Part shown: piece after piece, positions 34,241 through 42,357 of the stretch | Numbering within the stretch: the first letter of the stretch is position 1 | Layout of the letters: each line of letters begins with the position of its first letter | Assembly (NCBI RefSeq): GCF_002201535.1 | Contig: NZ_NIWW01000002.1 | Coordinates: forward strand, 1 to 64,000 | Source of the DNA: Lacimicrobium sp. SS2-24 | GTDB lineage: Bacteria > Pseudomonadota > Gammaproteobacteria > Enterobacterales > Alteromonadaceae | DNA: 64,000 bases | Reading direction: 5' to 3' | The notes under the pieces: generated by a model | Databases searched by the model: none | The model's input: the letters and a program-made list of their open reading frames with translations, nothing else | Told to the model about the DNA's origin: nothing | Position numbers and translations under genes: made by a program

Positions 34241-35881
34241 ATGGAATCCCAACGTAGTTTTCTCCTCATCGGTCTGGCCCTGGTAAGTTTCTTACTCTGG
34301 CAACAATGGCAACTGGACTACGGTCCTCAACCTGTTGAGCCTGCCAGCCAAGTATCGCCACAAGATTCATCGTCAACACCATCAGCCCAAAGTGCCGATG
34401 TTCCAAGAGCTGACGACGCATCTGCCCCTGCCACCGCCACTGCCAGTTCCGGACAATGGATTTCGGTAAAGACCGACAGTCTTGATATCCGCATCGATAC
34501 CCGTGGCGGCGATGTCATATCAGCCCGGTTACCCCAGTTTCCTATTGAACAGGGCGGTGATGAGAGTTTTGTTCTGCTCAGCCCTGAGCCAGGCCGCTAT
34601 CACATCGCACAGAGTGGCTTGATTGGTAAACAGGGTCCCGACGGTTCAGCCGAGGGTCGCCCGGTTTATCAGGCAGAGAATACGGCCTATGAAATGCAAG
34701 GTGACACTCTTTCAGTACCCCTGGTTTGGCAATCCGAACAGGGTTTGAAGGTTACCAAAACCTTCCATTTCGCTCGGGGTGAACACCATCTTCGTGTGGA
34801 ATATACCGTCGAAAATACCGGCTCTGAAGTGGCCCAGCTGCAACAGTATGCGCAGTTGAAACAAACCACTATGGGCGACGAGGGCAGCATGTTTATGCCC
34901 ACTTATCGTGGTGGGGCCTATTCCACCGAAGAAGACCGCTACACGAAATACAGTTTTGACGACATCGCAGATAAAAACCTGCGTACTGCCACACCAGGCG
35001 GTTGGGTAGGCATGTTGCAACACTATTTTGTTGCCGCCTGGATCCCGCCTCAGGACCAGACTAACACGCTTTACAGCCGTCTGTTGCCGGGTGGCTATGC
35101 CAGTATTGGCTTTACCGGCACACCGGTCACTGTCCAGCCTGGGAATACGATAACCTTGTCCAGTACCTTATACACCGGTGCCAAAGATCAGGAATCACTG
35201 GCTGAACTGGCTAACGGTCTGGATTTGACCGTTGATTACGGTTTCCTGTGGTGGCTATCGCAACCGCTGTTTTCACTGCTTAAGTTTATTCATGGTCTGG
35301 TGGGTAACTGGGGACTGGCGATCATCATCATTACCATTATCGTTAAAGGTCTGATGTACCCGCTTACCAAAGCGCAATATGAATCCATGGCCAAGCTGCG
35401 CGCCTTGCAGCCGAAAATGAAAGCCCTGAAAGACCGCTATGGCGATGACCGTCAGAAAATGTCACAGGCGATGATGGAGATGTATAAGAAGGAAAAAGTG
35501 AACCCTATGGGTGGCTGTTTCCCACTGCTGCTGCAAATGCCCATTTTCCTGGCTCTTTACTGGGTATTGCTGGAAAGCGTTGAATTACGTCATGCTGAAT
35601 TCTTCCTCTGGATTACTGATCTGTCCGTCAAAGACCCCTACTTTGTACTGCCAGTTCTGACCGGCGCGAGCATGTACCTGATTCAGAAGCTACAACCCAT
35701 GACGATTCAGGACCCCATGCAGCAGAAGATTATGCAATTTATGCCCGTCATGATGAGTATCTTCTTCCTGTGGTTCCCTGCCGGGTTGGTGCTTTACTGG
35801 TTAATCAGTAATGTGATCACCCTGATTCAGGCCAAACTCATTTACGCCTCAATGGAAAAGCGTGGACTGAAAACCAAGTAA
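34241..35881 (+). CDS. yidC: Membrane protein insertase YidC
   Basis: YidC inserts proteins into the inner membrane alone or with SecYEG. The 546 residues have an N-terminal membrane segment (about 7-22), a large periplasmic beta domain (about 60-330), and the conserved insertase core with several membrane helices from about 345, including NWGLAIIIITIIVKGLMYPL, MGGCFPLLLQMPIFLALYW and a final WFPAGLVLYWLISN. The linker at 35-65 is rich in Ser, Ala and Thr. Confidence 0.97.
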   Translation: MESQRSFLLIGLALVSFLLWQQWQLDYGPQPVEPASQVSPQDSSSTPSAQSADVPRADDASAPATATASSGQWISVKTDSLDIRIDTRGGDVISARLPQFPIEQGGDESFVLLSPEPGRYHIAQSGLIGKQGPDGSAEGRPVYQAENTAYEMQGDTLSVPLVWQSEQGLKVTKTFHFARGEHHLRVEYTVENTGSEVAQLQQYAQLKQTTMGDEGSMFMPTYRGGAYSTEEDRYTKYSFDDIADKNLRTATPGGWVGMLQHYFVAAWIPPQDQTNTLYSRLLPGGYASIGFTGTPVTVQPGNTITLSSTLYTGAKDQESLAELANGLDLTVDYGFLWWLSQPLFSLLKFIHGLVGNWGLAIIIITIIVKGLMYPLTKAQYESMAKLRALQPKMKALKDRYGDDRQKMSQAMMEMYKKEKVNPMGGCFPLLLQMPIFLALYWVLLESVELRHAEFFLWITDLSVKDPYFVLPVLTGASMYLIQKLQPMTIQDPMQQKIMQFMPVMMSIFFLWFPAGLVLYWLISNVITLIQAKLIYASMEKRGLKTK

Positions 35882-35900
35882 TTCCGATAAAAGTGTAAAA

Positions 35901-35925
35901 AGGCCCGTAAAAACGGGCCTTTTTT
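35901..35925 (+). terminator. Terminator after yidC
   Basis: An 8-bp stem AGGCCCGT/ACGGGCCT (35901-35908 with 35913-35920, loop AAAA) is followed by TTTTT, closing the rpmH-yidC unit. Confidence 0.93.
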
Positions 35926-35981
35926 ATTTGTGTTAGTTAGAATTTCCCTATTCCGTCACCCTAGCCTAATAAGGATTGATC

Positions 35982-36464
35982 ATGCCCTCATTCGATATCG
36001 TCTCTGAAGTCGACAAAGTTGAAGTCAGAAACGCCGTTGATAACGCCAATCGCGAACTGGATACCCGCTTCGATTTTCGCGGTGTTGAGGCCTCATTTGA
36101 ACTTAACGACGGTCAGGTGACTATGGTCGCCGAATCTGACTTTCAATTGCAGCAAATGCTCGACATTCTGCGCGGTAAATGTGCTAAACGTGGCGTAGAC
36201 ACGGGCTCATTGGAAGAAAAAGACATTGAACATATCGGTAAAACTTACAAACAGGCCCTGATCTTTCGTCAGGGTATCGACCAGCCCATGGCTAAAAAAA
36301 TCATCAAGCTACTCAAAGACGCCAAAATAAAAGTCCAGTCTGCCATTCAAGGTGAGCAAATTCGGGTTAGTGGCAAAAAACGAGATGACCTGCAGCAGGC
36401 TATCGCTGCGGTCAAGGAAGCCAATCTCGGCCAGCCCTTCCAGTTTAATAATTTCCGGGATTGA
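35982..36464 (+). CDS. yajQ: YajQ family nucleotide-binding protein
   Basis: This 160-residue protein begins [20 protein letters not shown] and continues [12 protein letters not shown], characteristic of YajQ, two ferredoxin-like domains. Some YajQ proteins bind c-di-GMP and act as regulators. ATG 35982 with AAGGA 7 bases upstream is preferred to TTG 35976. It overlaps the open frame of mnmE but not its likely start. Confidence 0.94.
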   Translation: MPSFDIVSEVDKVEVRNAVDNANRELDTRFDFRGVEASFELNDGQVTMVAESDFQLQQMLDILRGKCAKRGVDTGSLEEKDIEHIGKTYKQALIFRQGIDQPMAKKIIKLLKDAKIKVQSAIQGEQIRVSGKKRDDLQQAIAAVKEANLGQPFQFNNFRD

Positions 36465-36472
36465 GCGATACC

Positions 36473-37837
36473 ATGGCACAACAGCAAACCATTGTCGCTC
36501 AAGCCACCGCTCCTGGACGTGGTGGCGTGGGGATTGTCAGGGTCTCAGGCAACCTCGCGACCACCGTCGCCGAGAAAATACTGGGTACCCTACCCGCTGT
36601 TCGTAAAGCCGAATACCTGCCTTTTTATGATAACCACGGCAGCGTCATCGATCAGGGTATCGCCCTGCTTTTTCGTGGTCCTCATTCCTTTACCGGTGAA
36701 GATGTCCTAGAGCTACAGGGGCATGGTGGCCAGGTGGTCATGGACATGCTCATCAGTGCCATTCTTGAGATTAACGATATCCGCCTGGCGCGCCCCGGAG
36801 AATTCAGCGAACGCGCCTTTCTCAATGACAAGCTGGATCTGGCTCAGGCCGAAGCCATTGCCGATCTGATTGATGCCAGTTCTGAGCAGGCTGCCCGATC
36901 CGCCCTGCGCTCTTTGCAAGGAGAATTCTCCGCGCAAATCCACCAGTTGGTAGAACAGGTGATTCATCTGCGCATATATGTGGAAGCGGCCATCGATTTT
37001 CCGGACGAGGAAGTCGACTTTCTCAGCGATGGCAAAGTACAGGGTGATTTGAACGCCATTATCGAGCGACTTCAGCAGGTACGTAACCATGCCCGTCAGG
37101 GCAGTATTCTTCGCGAAGGCATGCAGGTTGTCATTGCGGGCAGACCCAATGCCGGCAAGTCCAGTCTGCTCAATGCGCTGGCCGGTAAAGACGCTGCCAT
37201 TGTCACCGATATTGCGGGGACAACCCGGGATGTGCTCAAAGAACACATTCATATTGACGGTATGCCATTGCATATTATTGACACTGCGGGCTTACGAGAT
37301 AGTTCTGATCAAGTAGAGCAAATCGGTATTCAGCGCGCCTGGGAGGAGATCGACCGTGCCGACATGGTGCTGTTTATGCTCGATAGTCAGCAAAGCCAGG
37401 AAACCGACCCCCATAAGATTTGGCCGGAATTTGTCGACCGCCTGCCGACCGGTATGAAAATGACCGTGATTCGCAATAAAATCGACCTCTCCGGTGAGGC
37501 TGCGGGCATCGAGAAGTGCTCCGATCATACTGTGATCAGGCTCTCTGCCAGTCACAAAACCGGTATTGAATTACTTGCCACACACCTCAAAGACAGCATG
37601 GGCTTTAATGCGGCATCAGAAGGGCGTTTTATCGCTCGCCGAAGGCATCTGGATGCACTGGAACAGGCGGATACTCACTTGCAGCAGGCCTATACTCAGT
37701 TGACCGACAACCAAGCCGGTGAATTAGTTGCCGAGGAGTTGCGGCTGTGTCAGCAACACCTTAACGAGATAACCGGTGAATTTAGCTCTGATGATCTCCT
37801 CGGCAGAATTTTCTCCAGTTTCTGCATCGGTAAATGA
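36473..37837 (+). CDS. mnmE: tRNA modification GTPase MnmE
   Basis: MnmE with MnmG makes the 5-carboxymethylaminomethyl group at U34 of certain tRNAs. The 454 residues show the N-terminal tetrahydrofolate-binding domain ([20 protein letters not shown]), helical domains, the inserted G domain with [38 protein letters not shown] and NKID, and the catalytic C-terminal CIGK. ATG 36473 has GAG 8 bases upstream; the TTG at 36461 would overlap yajQ. The partner mnmG is 4.5 kb downstream, past oriC. Confidence 0.97.
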   Translation: MAQQQTIVAQATAPGRGGVGIVRVSGNLATTVAEKILGTLPAVRKAEYLPFYDNHGSVIDQGIALLFRGPHSFTGEDVLELQGHGGQVVMDMLISAILEINDIRLARPGEFSERAFLNDKLDLAQAEAIADLIDASSEQAARSALRSLQGEFSAQIHQLVEQVIHLRIYVEAAIDFPDEEVDFLSDGKVQGDLNAIIERLQQVRNHARQGSILREGMQVVIAGRPNAGKSSLLNALAGKDAAIVTDIAGTTRDVLKEHIHIDGMPLHIIDTAGLRDSSDQVEQIGIQRAWEEIDRADMVLFMLDSQQSQETDPHKIWPEFVDRLPTGMKMTVIRNKIDLSGEAAGIEKCSDHTVIRLSASHKTGIELLATHLKDSMGFNAASEGRFIARRRHLDALEQADTHLQQAYTQLTDNQAGELVAEELRLCQQHLNEITGEFSSDDLLGRIFSSFCIGK

Positions 37838-37841
37838 GCCC

Positions 37842-38354
37842 CTAATCTTGCTCTTCTCTTGCCTGCAGGTCCTGCTTGAGTAGGTCCACTACCGGCTGAA
37901 ATGTCTGTCGGTTACTGTCACCCAGTTTTAGTAACTCTTCGTGGGCCGCAAGAATCATTTTCGCCCTTTGTTTTTCATCAGTACTCTGATCCGCTACCTC
38001 AACAAAAGCGTCCGGTGCATCAAGGGGACGATCAATAAGGTGAAATACCTGCTCGAGACACATGCTCTGCAGCAACGTGGTCATGTCTTTGCTGGTTGAA
38101 ATGAGCGTGGGCTTATGTTGATGTGTCTCCAGCATTTTCCTTGCTATCATCGCCAGTAACCCTAAATTGGTGCTATCAAGGTAACGGGCCTGGCTAAGAT
38201 CCACTACCACATCATCGCAGACGTTTTCTGCATCGTTAAACAGATTATTGATCAACACCTCGAGGCCACTGCTCTGATTGTGTCTCACCTCGCCCACAAA
38301 CCTGAAAAAACATACTCCTTGCAGGTTGGCATAAAGTATCTGGTTGTCTTGCAT
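37842..38354 (-). CDS. STAS-domain anti-sigma factor antagonist (HsbA-like)
   Basis: A 170-residue protein with a STAS domain in the first ~110 residues (VVVDLSQARYLDSTNLGLLA, with the phosphorylatable Ser in DSTN) and a helical C-terminal tail. It is encoded 31 bp after a response-regulator phosphatase, the arrangement of partner-switching modules such as HsbR-HsbA. The start ATG 38354 has GGAGG 5 bases upstream; a GTG at 38366 is less likely. No anti-sigma kinase is encoded next to it. Confidence 0.85.
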   Translation of the reverse strand: MQDNQILYANLQGVCFFRFVGEVRHNQSSGLEVLINNLFNDAENVCDDVVVDLSQARYLDSTNLGLLAMIARKMLETHQHKPTLISTSKDMTTLLQSMCLEQVFHLIDRPLDAPDAFVEVADQSTDEKQRAKMILAAHEELLKLGDSNRQTFQPVVDLLKQDLQAREEQD

Positions 38355-38385
38355 CTCACCCTCCACCCTCGATTGGCATTGCCGT

Positions 38386-39693
38386 TCACCTGCTGATTGA
38401 CAATAACGTCAGATCATCAGGCAATTTGCTTTGTTGATCGACGCCAACACGCTTTGCCAGTTCAGCCAGATCCACCGGCATGGGATCAAGCATCTTCTGC
38501 AATTGTGACAATTGCTGGTCTAATGATTGCGCCTGGATACTCTCCAATACACCGTCAGAAAATACATACAGAGAAAAATGCGGCTGCAACATACAGAGTT
38601 TTTCGTTGTACTGAGTAAAATCAAATAACCCTGCCGGTGTCCCTTTGCATTCCATCACTTCCTGTTTGCCATCCTGGCACAACAAAGGCCACGGAAAAAT
38701 CCCGGCATTAGTATAACGCAGCATCGCTTTTTCGCTGTCCAGTACGCCATACAGCAACGCCACATGTTTACCCAGATCCTCTTTAATCAGAGTCTGATTA
38801 AGCTCATCCAGCAAGGCGGCCGGATCAATAATGATGGTACTTTCTTTACGGGTATATTGCTCAAGCGCCGCTGAAATAAAACGTTTCAGATACACTGTTA
38901 CAAAAGCGGAAGACACGCCATGCCCTGACACATCAGCCATGTAAAATCCTGCATACCTGTCATCAATGGCAAAATAATCGACAAAATCACCACTCATATA
39001 ATCAGAGGGCAGTAACAGGTGGTTGAAATTAAATCCCAACACCTCCAGGTTGTTATCTGGCAGCATCTTAAACTGAATTCGTCGACCGGCCTGCTCTCCT
39101 TCTTCCAGCTCCGACAAGGATGATTGTAATCGCTGGTTTGCCTGCTCCAACTCCTGAGTGCGCTGCCTGACCTTGCGCTCTAATTGCTGATTCAGCTCAA
39201 CAACCTGTTGGATAAAACCATAGCTGCGTAACGAGGCGATCACTGCCGTCACCAGTTTTTGTGACGTCAGTTCGGTTTTTTCTTTGTAGTCATTGATATC
39301 ATAATCAAGAATCACACGCTGCTCGGGAGCATGGCCCGCCTGCCCGGTTCTGAGGATTATTCTCACCGCACTGTTGTTCAGTTCGCGACGAATATAGTGC
39401 ACCAGCTGCAATCCGGCATCGTCAGATTCCATCACCACATCGAGCAGGATAAGACAGATGTTCTTTTTCTGTTGCAACAGGGATTTGGCCTGTTCACCGC
39501 TGCTGGCACTGAGCAGCTCAACGGGTCTGTCTTCAAACACCAGATCCCGCAGTACCAGTCGGGTCATAACATGAACTTCATCGTCATCATCAACAATCAG
39601 TATGGTCCAGGGCGGCGCTGATTGCTGCTTCTCATCAGAAGGCCTGTCTTCTTCAAAAAAGAGTATATCGTCCTGCTCATCAGATTGAGTCAT
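38386..39693 (-). CDS. Response regulator with PP2C (SpoIIE-type) phosphatase output
   Basis: The 435 residues have a receiver domain (about 28-150; acidic pocket VDDDDE and phospho-Asp in LILLDVVME), a coiled coil (about 165-205, QLERKVRQRTQELEQANQRL) and a SpoIIE-like phosphatase (about 215-435) with GDFVDYF, ADVSGHGVSSAFVT and DGVLE metal ligands. It likely dephosphorylates the adjacent STAS protein when its receiver is phosphorylated. No histidine kinase or anti-sigma kinase is adjacent, so its input lies elsewhere in the genome. Confidence 0.9.
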   Translation of the reverse strand: MTQSDEQDDILFFEEDRPSDEKQQSAPPWTILIVDDDDEVHVMTRLVLRDLVFEDRPVELLSASSGEQAKSLLQQKKNICLILLDVVMESDDAGLQLVHYIRRELNNSAVRIILRTGQAGHAPEQRVILDYDINDYKEKTELTSQKLVTAVIASLRSYGFIQQVVELNQQLERKVRQRTQELEQANQRLQSSLSELEEGEQAGRRIQFKMLPDNNLEVLGFNFNHLLLPSDYMSGDFVDYFAIDDRYAGFYMADVSGHGVSSAFVTVYLKRFISAALEQYTRKESTIIIDPAALLDELNQTLIKEDLGKHVALLYGVLDSEKAMLRYTNAGIFPWPLLCQDGKQEVMECKGTPAGLFDFTQYNEKLCMLQPHFSLYVFSDGVLESIQAQSLDQQLSQLQKMLDPMPVDLAELAKRVGVDQQSKLPDDLTLLSISR

Positions 39694-39838
39694 CAGCCGT
39701 GGAAATCCTCGTTAAACATCACCTATTGAATTTTTACTATAGCGCCCAAACACTGATGCTGACAGTAGAGAATCAGACTCCCTGTACAAAGGCAGATCAA
39801 ATTTAATCTCAGCACGGGCTCGCTGACCTGCGATCCGC

Positions 39839-39847
39839 TGATATAAT
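39839..39847 (+). promoter_or_regulatory. Extended -10 promoter of mioC
   Basis: TGATATAAT is a perfect extended -10 element (TGnTATAAT), with no clear -35. A start near 39854 leaves a ~20-base leader before the GTG at 39876 and would exclude the ATG at 39846. The transcript runs toward oriC, as mioC transcription does in E. coli. Confidence 0.7.
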
Positions 39848-39875
39848 GGTATCCCGTTTAGATATAGGCAAACAC

Positions 39876-40349
39876 GTGAGCGCAGTTGAAATCATCGTTG
39901 GATCCATGCTCGGCGCAACAGAATATGTTGCCGATGCTCTTGCGGAAAAATTCGATTCCTATGACATCAGCAACCATATCCATCTGAATGCTGACCTCGC
40001 AGACCTCAATCCTCAGGCTACCTGGTTGCTCTGTACATCCACCCATGGTGCCGGTGACTTACCAGACAATATCCAGTCTTTTTCAGCTCAACTTCAGCAG
40101 GCCGAGTTAGCGCATATCCGTTATCTGATAATTGGCCTTGGTGACAGTAGCTATGACACCTTTTGCGAGGCCGCGAAAACCCTACACCGGTTAATGCAAG
40201 AACGGGGCGCACAGTGTATCCAGGAACCGCTGTTTATCGATGTACTGCACCATCCTATTCCGGAAGAAGAAGCAGCAGCCTGGTTGGACAAAAAGCTTAA
40301 GGAAGAAGATCTGGCCAGCGCCATTAAAAATGCTGAGGTGAATCCTTGA
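39876..40349 (+). CDS. mioC: Flavodoxin-like protein MioC
   Basis: This 157-residue flavodoxin-fold protein carries the FMN-binding loops GSMLGATEYVADALA (about 9-23) and TSTHGAGDLPDN, matching E. coli MioC, a flavodoxin linked to biotin synthase activity. In E. coli mioC is also beside oriC and its transcription passes through the origin. The start GTG 39876 is preferred because the ATG at 39846 sits inside the promoter. It overlaps the DnaT-like gene by 4 bp. Confidence 0.9.
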   Translation: MSAVEIIVGSMLGATEYVADALAEKFDSYDISNHIHLNADLADLNPQATWLLCTSTHGAGDLPDNIQSFSAQLQQAELAHIRYLIIGLGDSSYDTFCEAAKTLHRLMQERGAQCIQEPLFIDVLHHPIPEEEAAAWLDKKLKEEDLASAIKNAEVNP

Positions 40350-40990
40350 GTCCGGCAGAACGTGAGGCCCTTACTTCAGCCATCAGTAATGAGGCCAGAG
40401 TACTTTACCTGCTGGGGTTAAAACCCGAGGCCGATCACAGCACCGGAGTTACCCGTCCGTTGCAGTATCGCACGCTACTAAACTTGCTCAACAGTACGCA
40501 GAAAACCTTTACCTTGGGCAGGCAGATCAATCAGTTACTGCAAGAACTGGTCGAGGCCGGCTTGGTCGTATGTGAACAGGAGTCGATCAGTGAGCGTAGT
40601 CTTAACGGACAGTGTTTACTGCTTCCCTACCTGGTAAAAGAGACACCAAGTTATCAGCAACTGCACCTGCAATGGCAAACCATGAGTGCAGACTGGAAGC
40701 CACACCAAGAACTCTTTAACGAACTGGCGTCTTTGGTCGGGTTGCTGGATAAAAGCTACAGTGAAGAAGATATCGGAGAGTTTATCGCATACTGGTTAAC
40801 CCGTCCTGAAACAAACCTGACCCTGTTTCAGTGGACGCAAAAATTTGTATTACAGCTTAAAAACCGACGTCAGGCAGCACCAAACAAACACAGAGTTGGA
40901 CATCAGGTCGTGCCCGCCATTGCAGGCATAACAGCTGACGATAATGCCCGAAAACTGGTGGAAAAATATCATGCAAAGCCTAAAAGATAA
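40346..40990 (+). CDS. DnaT-like primosome protein beside oriC
   Basis: This 214-residue protein has an N-terminal region (1-100) that looks like a winged helix, and a C-terminal segment (about 115-175) matching the DnaT ssDNA-binding domain: a W117-containing start, EDIGEFIAYWLTRPE, and QWTQKFVLQLKNRR. DnaT helps PriA/PriB restart replication and hands over to DnaC. The TTG start at 40346 has a strong GAGGTGA ribosome site 5 bases upstream. It overlaps mioC by 4 bp and the helicase-loader gene by 20 bp. Confidence 0.8.
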   Translation: MSPAEREALTSAISNEARVLYLLGLKPEADHSTGVTRPLQYRTLLNLLNSTQKTFTLGRQINQLLQELVEAGLVVCEQESISERSLNGQCLLLPYLVKETPSYQQLHLQWQTMSADWKPHQELFNELASLVGLLDKSYSEEDIGEFIAYWLTRPETNLTLFQWTQKFVLQLKNRRQAAPNKHRVGHQVVPAIAGITADDNARKLVEKYHAKPKR

Positions 40991-41786
40991 AATTGCCCAA
41001 CTGGCCAAAACCATGGGGAAAAGCGCCCCACAAGGCCCGCTTAAGGATTATTCAACGCTGCGCAAAGAATATGAAGAACAAGCCAACAAAGAAGTGTTGC
41101 AGATGCAGCTCGAAGCCAAAAAGCAGCGTATCGAAAACATACACGGGCGTTCAGACCTGAATCCCGCCTGGACCTTCAATAACCTGATTGAAGACACCGC
41201 CGATGTTAAAGAAGCCGTCAGTATTGCCAGGTCTTTTATTGCCGCCCACGGCGACCCTAGCTGGCGACGCAGTGGATCACACATGATGTTATTTTACGGT
41301 GATTACGGCCGCGGGAAATCACATATTGCAGGTGCCATTGCCCATGAGCTGATTGAAAAATATGAAATATCCGTGCTTTACCGGCAGCTTTCCAGCTTGC
41401 TTGAAATGCGCTACTTCTCTTATGACTTCAATGCCAAAGATGACGCAGGACAGCGATTTCGCGAAATAACACAGGAACTGATGACAGTGGATTTGTTGAT
41501 ATTAGATGAAGTCTGTGTGAATGAGTCTCAGCTGAAAAAAAGCGCTCAGGGTTGGTTAGGCACGCTGCTACGACAGCGCTACAGTCAGAATAAAAACTGT
41601 ATTCTTATTACCAATCACGACCTTGCCAGCCTCGAACAGGCCGTTGGTCCGTATTGCTTTGAGTCGATAAAAGAGTACGACACCTACAAGGTTCGTTTCA
41701 GTGGCCCGAGCCGACGTAAAACAGTTCAGGATGACCTTCCCAGCAGCCCCAAAACCGGTGGCTACGTACCTAATCAGGTACGCTAA
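40971..41786 (+). CDS. DnaC-like AAA+ helicase loader beside oriC
   Basis: This 271-residue protein has an N-terminal helical region (1-60) like the DnaB-binding part of DnaC and an AAA+ domain: Walker A GDYGRGKS (110-117), Walker B VDLLILDE (173-180) and sensor I LITNHD (212-217). It follows the DnaT-like gene as dnaC follows dnaT in E. coli. The segment after sensor I (GPYCFESIKEYDTYKVRF) lacks the R-x-x-x-R arginine-finger pattern normal for DnaC. ATG 40971 is chosen over 40944 because the E. coli-like MQSLKDKIAQL start follows it. The oriC region begins ~110 bp after its stop. Confidence 0.82.
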   Translation: MQSLKDKIAQLAKTMGKSAPQGPLKDYSTLRKEYEEQANKEVLQMQLEAKKQRIENIHGRSDLNPAWTFNNLIEDTADVKEAVSIARSFIAAHGDPSWRRSGSHMMLFYGDYGRGKSHIAGAIAHELIEKYEISVLYRQLSSLLEMRYFSYDFNAKDDAGQRFREITQELMTVDLLILDEVCVNESQLKKSAQGWLGTLLRQRYSQNKNCILITNHDLASLEQAVGPYCFESIKEYDTYKVRFSGPSRRKTVQDDLPSSPKTGGYVPNQVR

Positions 41787-41899
41787 AAACCGGTTAGTTT
41801 CGTCCCGGAACATCATTTCGGGACGTTTCCTCTGTTAATTTTATGCTCTGTGCAGGAATTAGCGTCGTTGCACAACCAGGCGTTGTCCTTGAACCAGGA

Positions 41900-42270
41900 C
41901 CAGATCTTATCCACCGCTGATCATGAGGATCTGGCACCCGATCACCCGTTCCCTTCCGATCATACTCATAGTTTATCCACAAAAAACTTATAAAAAATTT
42001 CTATATGTGGATAAAATCAATTTAAAGCTGTGGTAAACCTCTGTTTGTTATCTTTATAAGTTTTTAAACAAATCCGCCTGTGGATAAAACAGCTGTTTGA
42101 TCCCAGCTTATACTCATTAGATCAGATCTTACACACAAGGTTAGTTTGATAGTAACTTATTGATTTATAATTATAATAACCACTTATCCAAAGGATCTGG
42201 CGTGCTTAAAAGTAATAACAATAAGCTAATAGATCCATAAAGATCTTAGATCTATAAGCTTGGATCCTTT
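41900..42270. other. Chromosomal origin of replication oriC
   Basis: DnaA boxes: perfect TTATCCACA at 41973-41981 (plus) and, on the minus strand, at 42006-42014 and 42079-42087; TTATCCAAA at 42184-42192 (as E. coli R3); one-mismatch boxes at 41907-41915, 42029-42037 and 42129-42137. There are 13 GATC (Dam/SeqA) sites in the segment. On the minus strand TATAAGCTGGGATCA (42097-42111) is identical to the same stretch of E. coli oriC. The right side (42160-42270) is A/T-rich with GATC-containing 13-mer-like units (AGATCTTAGATCT) and is the probable unwinding region. The flanks mioC/mnmG are the classical ones. Confidence 0.95.
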
Positions 42271-42357
42271 TTCAGTCTGGTCGAATTTTAATCGTTTCGT
42301 TTCGCCCACAAAGTCTATAGAATATGCGCCCCGATTCAGGCCACTTAAGAGGTAATG

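Noticed and set aside
36713-37273. A 186-codon minus-strand open frame inside mnmE
   Set aside because: mnmE is complete and conserved here, and the antisense translation shows nothing.
39846-39875. ATG 39846 as the mioC start
   Set aside because: It lies inside the TGATATAAT extended -10 element, and the family similarity begins at GTG 39876.
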